A DNA stretch of 64,000 bases. Origin: Croceicoccus sp. Ery15. GTDB taxonomy: Bacteria; Pseudomonadota; Alphaproteobacteria; Sphingomonadales; Sphingomonadaceae. The notes below the pieces were generated by a model that was given only the letters and a program-made list of their open reading frames with translations, was not told the DNA's origin and did no database searches. Within the stretch, counting starts at the first letter, position 1; every line of letters starts with the position of its first letter. The translations under genes and the position numbers were made by a program. The stretch lies in the NCBI RefSeq assembly GCF_020985305.1, contig NZ_CP087588.1, positions 2,851,501 through 2,915,500 on the forward strand, read 5' to 3'. Positions 8,646 to 18,502 of this stretch are shown piece after piece.

Positions 8646-9882
8646 CAGGTGATTCCTCCTCGAGCGCTAGAGCGACGTGGGTCAATGAGCGTTTCGACAA
8701 ATACGCATAGCCGCTTGCCAGACCGATCGATAAGTAGAACATGAGCGACGGGAGGGTAAGTTCGTTACCTACAACCGCCGTTACAAGGTTGTACATGAAG
8801 AACATGGCATAGAAATGCGCCATATTCTCCTCTAGCTTAAAAAGAAAAATTGCCGATTTTAGGCCAATCCATGTTAGCACTAACAGTGGAAGAGTCCCTA
8901 GATAGCCAAGCTCTGCGAGTGATTCGAGATAGATATTATGAGGCGCATTGATCCAAAACACGGTTGAAAAGTTACCGAGGCCTATGCCCATCGGATTGGA
9001 CCGGATAATTTCTAGCGCAATCTGATAGAGATAGATGCGGTCACCTTCATCTGAGTTGTTGGCAACACTCAACCCCTCGAATGAAAATCTTTCGACAACT
9101 TCGGGATTGGCGAAGCCGAGATATATTAGGAATATAGTGCCAAAGGCGACATAGATCCCGGCGGATTTTACAATCTCGTGAAAGCGGAATCGAGTGACCA
9201 AATAGGCTCCATAAGCCAGACAGACGGCAATAAGGGGTGTTCTGCTCCCGGTGTTAATACATCCGATCACCGACACCGCAGCTAGCCCAAAGAGAAGCCA
9301 TCGGACGCCTTTTGTCTCATTCGTGAAGCAAATGGCGGCAATGAGGGGCAAGAGCGTCAGTTTTGCCAACATAGTCGGGCTAAGACCGATTGCACTATAC
9401 CGTGCATTTGTACTCTCGGTGGTCGGGAAAAAACTAATCACCGAAAATGCAATACCAATGAAAATCAAGGCAACAACTGTTGCTCGCCATGCGCCATAAT
9501 GTTCGACTGCGGCCGGTGCCGCAAAAACCGCAGTAAATGATACTAATACCAAGAATGGAAATTTGTTAAATGCATACTCGGTTCCGGGCGGATAATTAAT
9601 TGTATGAATAAATATAAATGAGAACCATAATATTAACACAAACAGTAGAACTGGAGATGATCTGGTCCAATTATCGGCGTGCAGAACCATTGGTGCGGCC
9701 ATGGCGGAAAGTGCAATGACTACCGGAATAACGTAATTCCATTTGCTATCATCTTCAAAGATTGGCATAAACATAAGTGTCACAAACAGAAATATGCTTG
9801 CGGCGACCGCAAATCGAAGTAGCCGATTTCGGGTGTTGGATTTCACCCAGTTTTGTGGCGTTATTTCGCCGACCAGTTTCAC
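8620..9882 (-). CDS. O-antigen ligase/polymerase family membrane protein
   Basis: About 420 residues with 10-12 transmembrane helices and a long periplasmic loop near two-thirds of the length containing NPMGIGLGNF and NAPHNIYLESLAELG, the hallmark of the O-antigen ligase (Wzy_C/WaaL) superfamily where the PHNxYLxxLAELG segment contains the catalytic His. Role: polymerise repeat units or ligate a glycan on the periplasmic side. Start chosen as GTG 9882: it forms a GTGA overlap with the wecC-like stop and has GGAG ten bases upstream. A TTG at 9900 would add six residues but lies inside the upstream gene. Third gene of a minus-strand unit wecB-wecC-this gene. A second family member is encoded at 19318-20676. 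Confidence 0.86.
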   Translation of the reverse strand: MKLVGEITPQNWVKSNTRNRLLRFAVAASIFLFVTLMFMPIFEDDSKWNYVIPVVIALSAMAAPMVLHADNWTRSSPVLLFVLILWFSFIFIHTINYPPGTEYAFNKFPFLVLVSFTAVFAAPAAVEHYGAWRATVVALIFIGIAFSVISFFPTTESTNARYSAIGLSPTMLAKLTLLPLIAAICFTNETKGVRWLLFGLAAVSVIGCINTGSRTPLIAVCLAYGAYLVTRFRFHEIVKSAGIYVAFGTIFLIYLGFANPEVVERFSFEGLSVANNSDEGDRIYLYQIALEIIRSNPMGIGLGNFSTVFWINAPHNIYLESLAELGYLGTLPLLVLTWIGLKSAIFLFKLEENMAHFYAMFFMYNLVTAVVGNELTLPSLMFYLSIGLASGYAYLSKRSLTHVALALEEESPATTPAPHR

Positions 9883-11120
9883 TGGGCTAATACTCCGCAA
9901 GCATCGATAACCGTCGCGCTTGAAGAAATTTTGCCAGCCAGATTACAAAACTGAGAGTGCGCAGTCAGAAATACGACGATATCGGCATCTGATACGGCGG
10001 GTTCAGCGACCTTCGCAACGCCCCGCTCGCTCAACTCTTTGGGCAACTCCGCAACGAAGGGCTCGCAGACGGTAACGGTGCCAAGCTGGCGACTGGCGAT
10101 TTCGGTGGCGATGGAAAGGGCAGGACTTTCGCGCAGATCGTCAATGTCGGGCTTAAAGGCCAGGCCCATGCAGATTATGGACGGATTTGAGATGCGATTG
10201 GCAGCCTCGGTCACTTTCGCGACAACCCAGTCGGGTTTGGCATCATTCACTTCGCGTGCCGTGCGAATGATCTTTGCTTCCTCGGGCGTTCTGGAAACGA
10301 TGAACCACGGATCGACCGCAATGCAATGACCGCCTACACCGGGGCCGGGACGCAGGATGTTTACACGTGGGTGCCGATTGGCAAGACTGATCAGTTCCCA
10401 GACATCAACGTCGAGCTTGTCGCAAATCAGCGAGAGTTCATTGGCGAAAGCGATGTTCACGTCGCGGAAGCTGTTTTCGGTCAGCTTTACCATCTCCGCA
10501 GTCCGTGCATTCGTTACGATACAATCACCTTTTACAAAGGTCTTGTACAACTTGACAGCCGCTGCGGAGCATTTTGCGGTCATCCCCCCAATGACACGAT
10601 CGTTCTCGATCAACTCGTGCATGACTTTGCCTGGCAGAACACGCTCCGGACAATAGGCGATCCTGACATCGGCATTCTCACCCGCATTTTGAGGGAAGCT
10701 AAGGTCGGGCCTTTCATGTGCCAGCCATTCTGCAAGCTGTTCGGTCGCACCTACGGGCGAGGTGGATTCCAGCACGACCAGACTTTCCTTTTGGAGAACG
10801 GGTGCGATGGTCCGCGCGGCAGCCTGCACATAGCTCAAATCGGGCTGACGTTCGGTTCCCCGGAACGGCGTGGGTACTGCGACCAGAAACGCCTTTGCAG
10901 GGGCGGGGGAAGTAGATGCATGCAGAAACCCATCGGTGACGGCCGAATGGACCGCCTGATCGAGATCCGGCTCTACGATGTGAATTTCGCCACGATTGAT
11001 TGTTTCGACGGCAGTTTCGTTAATGTCGATGCCTATTACTCTAAGCTTGCGGGATGCAAACATTGCGGCAGTTGGGAGGCCAATATAACCAAGGCCTATA
11101 ACCGATACGTCGTAGATCAT
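9879..11120 (-). CDS. wecC: UDP-N-acetyl-D-mannosamine dehydrogenase
   Basis: A 413-residue UDP-sugar dehydrogenase: N-terminal NAD motif [13 protein letters not shown], the VAVPTPF motif, central STSPVG, the conserved [16 protein letters not shown] helix, and the catalytic [15 protein letters not shown] with its nucleophilic Cys, followed by a C-terminal domain ([16 protein letters not shown]). This layout and the neighbouring UDP-GlcNAc 2-epimerase match WecC, which oxidises UDP-ManNAc twice to UDP-ManNAcA in the cytoplasm. The product would give the polymer a uronic acid. The ATG overlaps the stop of the epimerase gene by four bases (ATGA), and its own stop overlaps the next start. UDP-glucose dehydrogenase is a less likely alternative. 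Confidence 0.92.
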   Translation of the reverse strand: MIYDVSVIGLGYIGLPTAAMFASRKLRVIGIDINETAVETINRGEIHIVEPDLDQAVHSAVTDGFLHASTSPAPAKAFLVAVPTPFRGTERQPDLSYVQAAARTIAPVLQKESLVVLESTSPVGATEQLAEWLAHERPDLSFPQNAGENADVRIAYCPERVLPGKVMHELIENDRVIGGMTAKCSAAAVKLYKTFVKGDCIVTNARTAEMVKLTENSFRDVNIAFANELSLICDKLDVDVWELISLANRHPRVNILRPGPGVGGHCIAVDPWFIVSRTPEEAKIIRTAREVNDAKPDWVVAKVTEAANRISNPSIICMGLAFKPDIDDLRESPALSIATEIASRQLGTVTVCEPFVAELPKELSERGVAKVAEPAVSDADIVVFLTAHSQFCNLAGKISSSATVIDACGVLAQ

Positions 11121-12286
11121 GCTTCCTCGTGTTCCAAGGCGCTCTTTAGTGCACGGCCTTCCATCCAGTCGACCAGACCGCTAGCAATCCGAGCGCAAGC
11201 TTCGCCGTCACCATAGGGGTTATGCGCAAAGCTCATCTGCGCATATGCTTCATCGTCTTCCAGCAAGCGGGAGGCTTCGGCAACAATAAGATCGGCGTCG
11301 GTCCCGACGAGCAGAACTGTGCCCGCATCGACAGCTTCGGGCCGTTCGGTCGTATCGCGCATGACCAGAACCGGCTTGCCCAATGCCGGCGCTTCTTCTT
11401 GTACCCCGCCGGAATCGGTCAGCAGAATATGGGCGCGGTCCATCAAACGGACAAACGGCAGATAATCCAGCGGCTCTGTTAGATGAATATTGTCGATATC
11501 GGCGAGAAGTCGGTTCACTGGCTCTCTAACATTTGGGTTCAGGTGAACCGGATACACAATATCGACAGCAGGAAATCTTTGCGCCAGCTGGGAAAGTGCA
11601 GTGCAAATCCGCTCAAAGCCGGTGCCAAAACTTTCCCTGCGGTGACCCGTCACCAAAATCATCTTCCGGTCACTTTGGGCAATCACCAATTCTTTATCCA
11701 CGCTGGAGCATAATTCCGTGTCGCCCTGCAAGCGGTGTACGACTTGCAATAATGCGTCTATAACGGTGTTACCGGTGACTAGAATATTTCCCGGCTCGAC
11801 ACCTTCGCGCAACAGGTTCTGCCTCGAAGTTTCAGTAGGTGCGAAATGCAGCGTGGCGAGCGCTCCCGTTACCTTCCGGTTCCCTTCTTCAGGCCACGGC
11901 GAATAAAGATTATGCGTCCGTAAGCCCGCCTCGACATGACCTACTGCAACCTTGTTGTAAAAAGAGGCAAGACTTGCGGATAGGGTCGTGGCAGTGTCGC
12001 CGTGAACGAGTACGATGTCCGGGGTGAACTGATGAAAGACATCCTCCATCCCTTTCAGGATCGCACTGGTTACATCTGCCAAGCCCTGATTGGGCCGCAT
12101 AACTGCAAGATCAAAATCCGCTTGTAGTCGAAAAATCGCGAGGACCTGATCTAGCATCTGACGATGCTGCCCAGTTACACAAACGCGGCAATCGAACCGC
12201 TCGTCTTGCTGCAGCCTCAGCGCCAACGGTGCCATTTTGATAGCTTCGGGCCTTGTTCCGAATACGAGCAAGACTTTGATGGGCAT
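11117..12286 (-). CDS. wecB: UDP-N-acetylglucosamine 2-epimerase (non-hydrolysing)
   Basis: A 389-residue GT-B-like epimerase. Visible family motifs: [13 protein letters not shown] at the N-terminus, [27 protein letters not shown], the [17 protein letters not shown] stretch, [10 protein letters not shown], the [31 protein letters not shown] segment (only a short part cited as motif SGGVQEEAP) that binds the nucleotide. It interconverts UDP-GlcNAc and UDP-ManNAc in the cytoplasm and feeds the adjacent dehydrogenase, making UDP-ManNAcA. Length is normal for WecB/MnaA. First gene of the minus-strand unit; the upstream 348-base gap to the divergent dehydratase gene should hold its promoter. ATG start at 12286, no alternative of merit. 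Confidence 0.94.
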   Translation of the reverse strand: MPIKVLLVFGTRPEAIKMAPLALRLQQDERFDCRVCVTGQHRQMLDQVLAIFRLQADFDLAVMRPNQGLADVTSAILKGMEDVFHQFTPDIVLVHGDTATTLSASLASFYNKVAVGHVEAGLRTHNLYSPWPEEGNRKVTGALATLHFAPTETSRQNLLREGVEPGNILVTGNTVIDALLQVVHRLQGDTELCSSVDKELVIAQSDRKMILVTGHRRESFGTGFERICTALSQLAQRFPAVDIVYPVHLNPNVREPVNRLLADIDNIHLTEPLDYLPFVRLMDRAHILLTDSGGVQEEAPALGKPVLVMRDTTERPEAVDAGTVLLVGTDADLIVAEASRLLEDDEAYAQMSFAHNPYGDGEACARIASGLVDWMEGRALKSALEHEEA

Positions 12287-12634
12287 ATAATGACATCCGA
12301 TGTTCCGGGCGAGAAAGCGCCCCGATTTGAGAGATTGCGACGGCGACGTGCCACAGACGCTACCTAGATACTAGGGTAAATTGCCGACAGATCCATGACG
12401 GGTCCGAGCTTCTAAAAACTCTTTGACGACAACCGATTGGGACTACGCCATTCTTCGCATCCTACCGATAACGTTCGTCCCGCTGACCTGCCGTCCGACA
12501 GAATGATGATTAACTGATTGGCTTGTAGAGGTAGACGCGCAGCCGCTGGAAAGTGTTTTGGTTGCAATGATTTTTCTGACAGCTATGGCCAAATCTGTCT
12601 TGTCAGTTCCAGCGAATGACAATGCAAATTATTA
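12287..12634. other. 348-base divergent intergenic region, wecB / capD-like
   Basis: No gene was found here. The region separates two divergent start codons and should contain both promoters. On the plus strand TTGACG occurs near 12422 but without a good -10 at 16-18 bases; on the minus strand no convincing pair stands out. It is less GC-rich than the housekeeping half. No strong hairpin or repeat was seen. Confidence 0.5.
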
Positions 12635-14590
12635 ATGTCGATGAGGCGCGAGATGAAAGCGGTGTGGGAGAAGATCGAACTATCGCTGATCGGCAGTTTG
12701 CAGTGGATGATCGATCTCAGCCGTACGTCCAAGATTACCTTAATGCTGATTATGGACGGAACGCTGTGCGTTATGTCCGTATTGATCGCGTTTTCACTGC
12801 GTCTGGGCGTCTGGGAACTGTGGGATCCTGCGATTGCGACCGTCACTCTTGCTAGCCTCGCGTTGTGGTTACCTATTTTCCTGATCCGGGGTATCTATCG
12901 CTCGGTGATGCGCTTCATCGGATCCCGCACGATGGTGGGGATTGCGACATCTTGCATCATCATGGCGCTGATACTTTCGGTATTTTTCACCATTAATCAG
13001 GTGCCTGGCGTTCCGCGCACAATTGCGGCCATACAGCCGATGGTGTTTGCGGCTCTATTGATGATCAGCCGAATGGCCGCACGCTATGTTTTGTTTGATC
13101 TTCTTAGCCAGCGTGGATTCAAAGGCGCGCCAAGCCGTGTGATCATCTACGGCGCTGGGTCTGCCGGCCGACAACTGGCTCTATCGCTGCGGCACGAGCC
13201 CGGCATGTATCTCTGTGGCTATATCGATGACGACGATCGGCTCGCGGGACAGCATCTCGACAACGTTAAGGTGTATAACACATCCGATGTCGTGAAGCTT
13301 GTTGAACGGTTGGATATCGACACAGTTCTGCTGGCGATGCCGCGATTGTCTCGCGCTGAACGTGAAGGAAAAGTCAGGCGGTTCGCCGATTACAGCGTGC
13401 AGGTTCTGACGCTTCCGGCGATTGGGGAGTTGGTCGACGGGAGGATTTCGGTTAGCGATCTTCGGGAAGTTGAGATCACCGATCTGCTCGGCCGCGACCC
13501 TGTGCCGCCCAATCAACTGCTGCTCCACCGGACCATTGCCGACCGCAAGGTGTTGGTCACAGGGGCGGGTGGATCGATCGGGAGCGAACTTTGCCGCCAG
13601 ATTGCGAAGTTACGGCCTTCTGTGATCATTTTGGCAGAGATGTCCGAGCACGGGCTTTACATGATCGAGACGGAACTGCGGGAAGCTCAGATTGCGGGCA
13701 GAATCGATCCGTCAACCAATATCTACACTGAACTTGGAACTGTTGCAGATGAACTGATTGCAAGGCGCCTGTTTGAACGCTGGCGGCCGGATACGGTCTT
13801 CCATGCTGCGGCATACAAGCACGTTCCTATGGTCGAGGATAATCTGATCGCAGGTTTGCGGAACAATGTGATCGGTACATTGTCGTGCGCGCTGGAAGCG
13901 AAACGCGTGGGCGTGAAGCATTTTGTGCTAGTGAGCACAGACAAGGCCGTTCGACCGACGAACATCATGGGGGCCAGCAAAAGGGTCTGCGAACTAGTTC
14001 TACAGGCCCTTGCCGCAGAGGATTGCGATACGAAATTCGCAATGGTGCGATTTGGCAATGTGCTGGGCTCGAGCGGCTCCGTTGTTCCCCGTTTTCAGAA
14101 GCAGATTAAAGACGGTGGACCGGTCACGCTGACCCATCGCGACATAACTCGCTACTTCATGACCATTCCCGAAGCCGCACAACTGGTCATCCAGGCCGGC
14201 GCAATGGCCGAAGGAGGCGAGGTATTTGTGCTCGACATGGGGGACCCCGTACGCATTTATGACATGGCGCGTACGATGATCCATCTTTCGGGCCTGACTG
14301 TTCGGGATGAAGACGATCCCGACGGCGATATAGAGATTCGTGAAGTGGGCCTGCGCAAGGGCGAGAAGCTCTACGAGGAGTTGCTGATCGGTGATTCCCC
14401 CCGCGCGACAAATCACCCTCGCATCATGCATGCGATGGAACGGCGCCTGTCTTGGGAAGAGTTGCAGGTGACGCTGAACGATCTGAATGACGCTTTGGCC
14501 AATGGCGATCGGGATCGTGCAGTCCATATTTTACGGACACTTGTGCCTGAGTACCAGAAAGCGAAAACCGTCAGCGTTGATGCGGCCTAG
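12635..14590 (+). CDS. Membrane nucleotide-sugar 4,6-dehydratase, CapD/WbpM/FlaA1-type
   Basis: A 651-residue protein with four N-terminal transmembrane segments (about residues 30-135), a CoA-binding-like middle domain starting RVIIYGAGSAGRQLA, and a C-terminal extended SDR domain with TGAGGSIGSELCRQI. The catalytic region reads STDKAVRPTNIMGASKR: Met replaces the usual SDR Tyr, giving the Ser-Met-Lys triad typical of WbpM/PglF UDP-GlcNAc 4,6-dehydratases. Expected reaction: UDP-GlcNAc to UDP-4-keto-6-deoxy-GlcNAc, the entry to QuiNAc, FucNAc or bacillosamine-type sugars. No reductase or aminotransferase to finish such a sugar is obvious in the window. Start ambiguous: ATG at 12635, 12641 or 12653; the last has GAGG 8 bases upstream. 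Confidence 0.92.
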   Translation: MSMRREMKAVWEKIELSLIGSLQWMIDLSRTSKITLMLIMDGTLCVMSVLIAFSLRLGVWELWDPAIATVTLASLALWLPIFLIRGIYRSVMRFIGSRTMVGIATSCIIMALILSVFFTINQVPGVPRTIAAIQPMVFAALLMISRMAARYVLFDLLSQRGFKGAPSRVIIYGAGSAGRQLALSLRHEPGMYLCGYIDDDDRLAGQHLDNVKVYNTSDVVKLVERLDIDTVLLAMPRLSRAEREGKVRRFADYSVQVLTLPAIGELVDGRISVSDLREVEITDLLGRDPVPPNQLLLHRTIADRKVLVTGAGGSIGSELCRQIAKLRPSVIILAEMSEHGLYMIETELREAQIAGRIDPSTNIYTELGTVADELIARRLFERWRPDTVFHAAAYKHVPMVEDNLIAGLRNNVIGTLSCALEAKRVGVKHFVLVSTDKAVRPTNIMGASKRVCELVLQALAAEDCDTKFAMVRFGNVLGSSGSVVPRFQKQIKDGGPVTLTHRDITRYFMTIPEAAQLVIQAGAMAEGGEVFVLDMGDPVRIYDMARTMIHLSGLTVRDEDDPDGDIEIREVGLRKGEKLYEELLIGDSPRATNHPRIMHAMERRLSWEELQVTLNDLNDALANGDRDRAVHILRTLVPEYQKAKTVSVDAA

Positions 14591-14655
14591 ATCGAACCGG
14601 ACCAATAGGAGTGCGGGTCAACCGTCCCGCCCTGGCAATGATTAGCCGCTTGCGC

Positions 14656-15030
14656 TTACCTGGGGCGCTTTCTCCGCACACGATCGTCAGGCGTGTCAAA
14701 TGGAGCTAATGCATTTGACATCGGATCGTATTTCTCATCGATCCGGTTGCGAAGCCGATTCTGAATTCGATTGGGAATTCTTGTATTGAGTGGGGCAGCA
14801 AACTGCGGAGATTGGTCGACATCGATTCGGTTGCCGACAGTCCCAACGCCGGTATCGGCTGTCTGACCCAGTGTCTCGAGCCCTTCAGCCTGCGTTTCCA
14901 CAACTGGTCCTGCGTCGCTCTGGCCATAGTTGTTGTCGGGCTCTGTGGTCTGGGCGTGCGACAAGCCCGCGCTTCCGATGGATATCGTCGCGAGAATTGA
15001 TGCCGAGAATAAGAGTGGGGTCAGCTTCAT
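14656..15030 (-). CDS. Small secreted protein of unknown function in the BY-kinase operon
   Basis: A 124-residue protein that I do not recognise. It has a clear Sec signal peptide (MKLTPLLFSASILATISIG, cleavage probably after SHA-Q at about residue 26), then a polar, Asn/Arg/Asp-rich mature part with the repeat-like NTRIPNRIQNRLRNRID near residues 82-97 and a basic tail VRRKRPR. Its ATG overlaps the stop of the upstream 419-residue gene (ATGA), so it is the last gene of the exporter operon (Wza-like, BY-kinase, 419-aa protein, this one). It could be a periplasmic accessory of polysaccharide assembly. No domain is visible. Confidence 0.75.
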   Translation of the reverse strand: MKLTPLLFSASILATISIGSAGLSHAQTTEPDNNYGQSDAGPVVETQAEGLETLGQTADTGVGTVGNRIDVDQSPQFAAPLNTRIPNRIQNRLRNRIDEKYDPMSNALAPFDTPDDRVRRKRPR

Positions 15031-16286
15031 TTCGCTTCTTTCATCTTCGACCGTCTTTCGGGTTTCAGATATGCTCTATCTATGCGTCCTGTTACCCCTT
15101 CAATCGAATCCGAAGATCTGGCGATCAGTTGAAGCACTTGCGAACTACACCCCTCCGGCACTACAAGCAGGCCGGAAAACTTGCCTTCCATCGTGTCGGA
15201 ATTTGGCACTTCGACCCGACCGAGTTCCTTGCGTCCCTCGCAAAGTAGAACCCAATATGGCTGCGAGCGTTCGGCCTGATCGATCATGCTGGTGCGTCCT
15301 TCCAGTCGGTAGGAGCCGGGAGGCAGGATTTGCGTCTGGCTGACAAGCAATCCTCCGCGGGTGGGTGGCATTGCGAAATCCAGCGCCCCGCTATCTGTCA
15401 GGCGAAGCATGACCACCGACAATTGCGGGTCCTGGGACAGTGTCCAGTCAAAAAGTGTCGGCGTATCCGTCCAGAGTGCAAAGTTTGGATCGCGGGATTG
15501 CGAACGGCTTATGCCTGGTGTGAAACTGGCATAATAAGCCCATGCTTCTTCAAGACCGACAGCTTTGGCAATCGCATTGACCAGCTCTGATTTTGTCCCG
15601 GCATCGATTTCGATGTCCAAGCCTTCGGCCTGATCGAAGAGCTGCGATACCGCTTGAGGTTCGATCCCGCTCTTTGCGGCAAAGTTAAAGAAAGGCTCGT
15701 ACCAGTTGGGTCGTGTAAGGATGATGGGGAGCAGTGCATCCCTGATCTGAACATTGGTCAACGACGATGTCAAAACAGGGAATAGCAGGGTTCGTGCTTC
15801 GTTGGAGGTACGAAGCGCGACGTCATAATTGCGCAATGCCCCATTGATGTCTCCGCGATTGACCGATTCCTCTATTGCCCAGATTTGGGGCCTGAGTTCG
15901 CGTCGCGAGAGTAAGAAAGAATAGCGGAACAGCTCTTTTGATTGGGCCGTCTCGCCATCGAACTGTTTTTTTATTGCCAACGCTTCAATGGCATCGACTG
16001 CAGTTGGATCTTGCCTAAGCGCCAGGCGGGCCAACGATATTGCTCGGTCTTGGCCACCCGCTTGTGGCGCACCTGTGATCGCGTGCAGCGCCAGATCGGC
16101 GGTAACCGCCCCATTCGATGGCGAAAGTGTGTGCGCCGTTGCGGGATCCGCCGCGCGAATGACTTCCGCAAGTGAGTGAGTTGTTGCCACATAGCCCATA
16201 TAGCACGCCACCACGGCCAACCCGGCTCGACCAAGCCATTGCTTGCGGGATCTTCTCCTAGGCTTCGAAGTTGTGCCGTGAGCCAT
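15027..16286 (-). CDS. Unrecognised membrane-anchored protein in the BY-kinase operon
   Basis: A 419-residue protein without a recognised family. A basic N-terminus (SKPRRRSRKQW) and one transmembrane segment (about residues 22-40, AGLAVVACYMGYVATTH) predict a periplasmic body anchored in the inner membrane. Residues 70-215 are helical with spacing reminiscent of TPR repeats (ISLARLALRQDPTAVDAIEALA, SKELFRYSFLLSRRE). The C-terminal third (from about residue 270) is beta-rich and includes a region reading LPPGSYRLEGRTSM and PYWVLLCEGRKELGRVEV, like a carbohydrate-binding jelly roll. Its ATG overlaps the kinase gene stop by one base (TAATG), and its own stop overlaps the next start, so it is tightly coupled to chain-length control genes. 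Confidence 0.8.
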   Translation of the reverse strand: MAHGTTSKPRRRSRKQWLGRAGLAVVACYMGYVATTHSLAEVIRAADPATAHTLSPSNGAVTADLALHAITGAPQAGGQDRAISLARLALRQDPTAVDAIEALAIKKQFDGETAQSKELFRYSFLLSRRELRPQIWAIEESVNRGDINGALRNYDVALRTSNEARTLLFPVLTSSLTNVQIRDALLPIILTRPNWYEPFFNFAAKSGIEPQAVSQLFDQAEGLDIEIDAGTKSELVNAIAKAVGLEEAWAYYASFTPGISRSQSRDPNFALWTDTPTLFDWTLSQDPQLSVVMLRLTDSGALDFAMPPTRGGLLVSQTQILPPGSYRLEGRTSMIDQAERSQPYWVLLCEGRKELGRVEVPNSDTMEGKFSGLLVVPEGCSSQVLQLIARSSDSIEGVTGRIDRAYLKPERRSKMKEAK

Positions 16287-18499
16287 TATGCCGATGCGGT
16301 ATAGCCGCTGCCATAGCCATAACCGTAATCATAATCGTAACCGAAATGCGCCCTCTTCATATCGAATTTGGTCAGCACACCGCCAAGAATGCGAACATTG
16401 GCACCCGATAAGCGGTGCAATGCTGTTTTCGCCTGGTTAGTCTGAATACCATGTGATTCTACCGCGAACACGACGCCCTCGACCTGATTGGCAATCAGCA
16501 ATGCATCGGCCAAGCCCAGCACGGGGGGGCTATCGATGACGACATTGTCATAGGTTTCGAGCAGACGCTCGATTAACACGGTCAGGCGATTGCCTGTCAG
16601 CAGTTGGGCGGCGTTGGGCGGAATGGGACCGGCGGACATTGCGACAAAACCCATATCGGGCATCGGGAAGGTCAAGTTGTCGATATCCTCCTCGCCCGTC
16701 AGGAAGTTGCTCAGCCCTCGCTCGTGGCTGACGCCGCCAAGCTGATGCACCGAGGGCGAGCGCATATCGCCATCGATCAGCATCACCTTGCGACCGGCGC
16801 GCGATAGAGTTGTGGCGAGCGCCAGTGCTGTCGTCGATTTGCCCTCGGCCGGTCTGGTCGAAGTGACAGCAAACGCCCGAGGCAGCCCATGATCTGTTGT
16901 AAAGGCAAGATTGGTTTGCACCGCGAGATAGGCATCGAATAGTTCTGATTTTGGATCGATCAATGCATCCTTGGGCGCCTCGTCCTTCACTTTCGGCACA
17001 GACCCCAGCAAAGTCAGACCAAGCCTACGATGCAATTCGACGGGGTCTGCAATGGTGTCATCCAGCTGTTCAAGTCCCAGTGCTGCGACTACACCAATCA
17101 GCAGGCCCGCGATCGTCGCGATAAGCACATTGAGCAAAAATTTCGGGCTGGAGGGTCTCTCCGGCATGTTGGCCAGATCGACAATGGCGATATTGTTCAC
17201 GCCAATGCCCCCGGCCACACCGATCTCTTTAAATCTTTGTAGTAGGCCATCGTACAAAGCGCGGTTCGTATCAACTTCCTGCTGATAGATATTGTATTGA
17301 ATCGAACGGCGGCGCAGATCCAGATAATCTGACTTCAGGGAATCGACATTCTTCTGCAATGTGGATTCGCGTTCTGATGCCTGATTATATTCTGCACGGA
17401 GCAGGCTGGCGACACGGCGTTCTTCGGTTGCAATCGAACGCTCAATCTCGGCAATCTGCTGCTGGATCGCTTGTGCTTGTGGGTATCCGGGTTCAAACCG
17501 CACCATCAGCTGTTGATACTGCGCGGTCAGTTCGGCCCGCCGTTGACGCAAGTTGTTGATAGTGGAATTGGCAAGAGCTTCTCTTGACGTACCGTTCGCG
17601 CCCGCCTCCCGAAAGCGGGCTTCTGCTTCGATACGTTCACTCGTCGCGCGGGTGAGTTCGGCATTCAGCGCGCTCAAACTATCTGCAATAATTGAACGTT
17701 CATGGGTATCATTCTCTCCCTGCGTAGGAAGATTGATGATGCCCTGACGGGAAGCATAGCCGACGAGTTGGCGCTGTGATTCATCAAGTCGTTGCTTGTA
17801 TTCCGCAAGCTGGCGTTCGAGCACGGAGCGGCCATAGGAGGTCGCCTGAACCTTTCTCTCCAGATTGGTTTCGATAAAGTTTTTAGCCCATGCGTTCGCG
17901 ATACGGGTCGAAAGTACGGCCGAAGGGCTGGTCACATGAATATTGACCAAGCGCGACATACGGGTCGGGTCAACGCTGACATTCTCGTTCAGAAGTTCAC
18001 CCGCGATCCTCTGGCGCCGTGACCGCCCCTGTGCTGTATAGCGCCCGTTGGAAAGCTCAAAGGCCTTGTCATCACTATTGCCGGCGCCAAACATTTCAAA
18101 AAATTCGGGGTCGTCGACCAGCCGTAGTTCGGTCGCGATCCGCTCTGACAGCGTGCGGGACTTCAGCAGACCGTATTGTGTCTGGTAAAATTCCTGATCG
18201 GCGACACTGACATCTTGCTCGACACCTTCGAAATTGGTGACCTGCCCAGATTCCCGGGAGATTTCGATGGTCGCCGTGGCCGTATATTTCGGCGTCATCA
18301 ATAAGGTGACGAGAAGGCCCAGAACGACGCCCGCGATTGTCGCACCAATAATAACCCAGCGCCAACGCAGCCCAATACGCAAATAATGGTGAAGCGCTGA
18401 AAATTCTTCTGCCTCGTTCGCGACGGCATCTCCAACTTTTTTCACATTGTTTTTATGGGCGACTGCAAGTCGGGCCGAAATATCGTTCATGGGTTTCAA
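16286..18499 (-). CDS. Polysaccharide co-polymerase/tyrosine autokinase (Wzz-BY-kinase fusion, GumC/Wzc-like)
   Basis: A 737-residue inner-membrane protein. Residues 35-130 form a Wzz domain after the first transmembrane segment (about 50-72), followed by a long coiled-coil periplasmic region (about 200-400) and a second transmembrane segment near 440-465. The cytoplasmic BY-kinase domain has Walker A STRPAEGKST (Lys554), Walker A' VMLIDGDMR (572-580) and Walker B VVIDSPP (653-659). The C-terminal tail YDYDYGYGYGSGY has six tyrosines (721, 723, 725, 727, 729, 733), the autophosphorylation cluster. Such proteins set chain length and cycle phosphorylation with a phosphatase; no phosphatase gene is adjacent. 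The operon order Wza-like gene, kinase, two unknowns is tightly spaced (3-base gap upstream). Confidence 0.95.
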   Translation of the reverse strand: MKPMNDISARLAVAHKNNVKKVGDAVANEAEEFSALHHYLRIGLRWRWVIIGATIAGVVLGLLVTLLMTPKYTATATIEISRESGQVTNFEGVEQDVSVADQEFYQTQYGLLKSRTLSERIATELRLVDDPEFFEMFGAGNSDDKAFELSNGRYTAQGRSRRQRIAGELLNENVSVDPTRMSRLVNIHVTSPSAVLSTRIANAWAKNFIETNLERKVQATSYGRSVLERQLAEYKQRLDESQRQLVGYASRQGIINLPTQGENDTHERSIIADSLSALNAELTRATSERIEAEARFREAGANGTSREALANSTINNLRQRRAELTAQYQQLMVRFEPGYPQAQAIQQQIAEIERSIATEERRVASLLRAEYNQASERESTLQKNVDSLKSDYLDLRRRSIQYNIYQQEVDTNRALYDGLLQRFKEIGVAGGIGVNNIAIVDLANMPERPSSPKFLLNVLIATIAGLLIGVVAALGLEQLDDTIADPVELHRRLGLTLLGSVPKVKDEAPKDALIDPKSELFDAYLAVQTNLAFTTDHGLPRAFAVTSTRPAEGKSTTALALATTLSRAGRKVMLIDGDMRSPSVHQLGGVSHERGLSNFLTGEEDIDNLTFPMPDMGFVAMSAGPIPPNAAQLLTGNRLTVLIERLLETYDNVVIDSPPVLGLADALLIANQVEGVVFAVESHGIQTNQAKTALHRLSGANVRILGGVLTKFDMKRAHFGYDYDYGYGYGSGYTASA

Positions 18500-18502
18500 A
18501 TC

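Noticed and set aside
14591..14655. A terminator in the convergent gap after the capD-like gene
   Set aside because: Only a five-base stem (GCGGG/CCCGC) without a U-tract.
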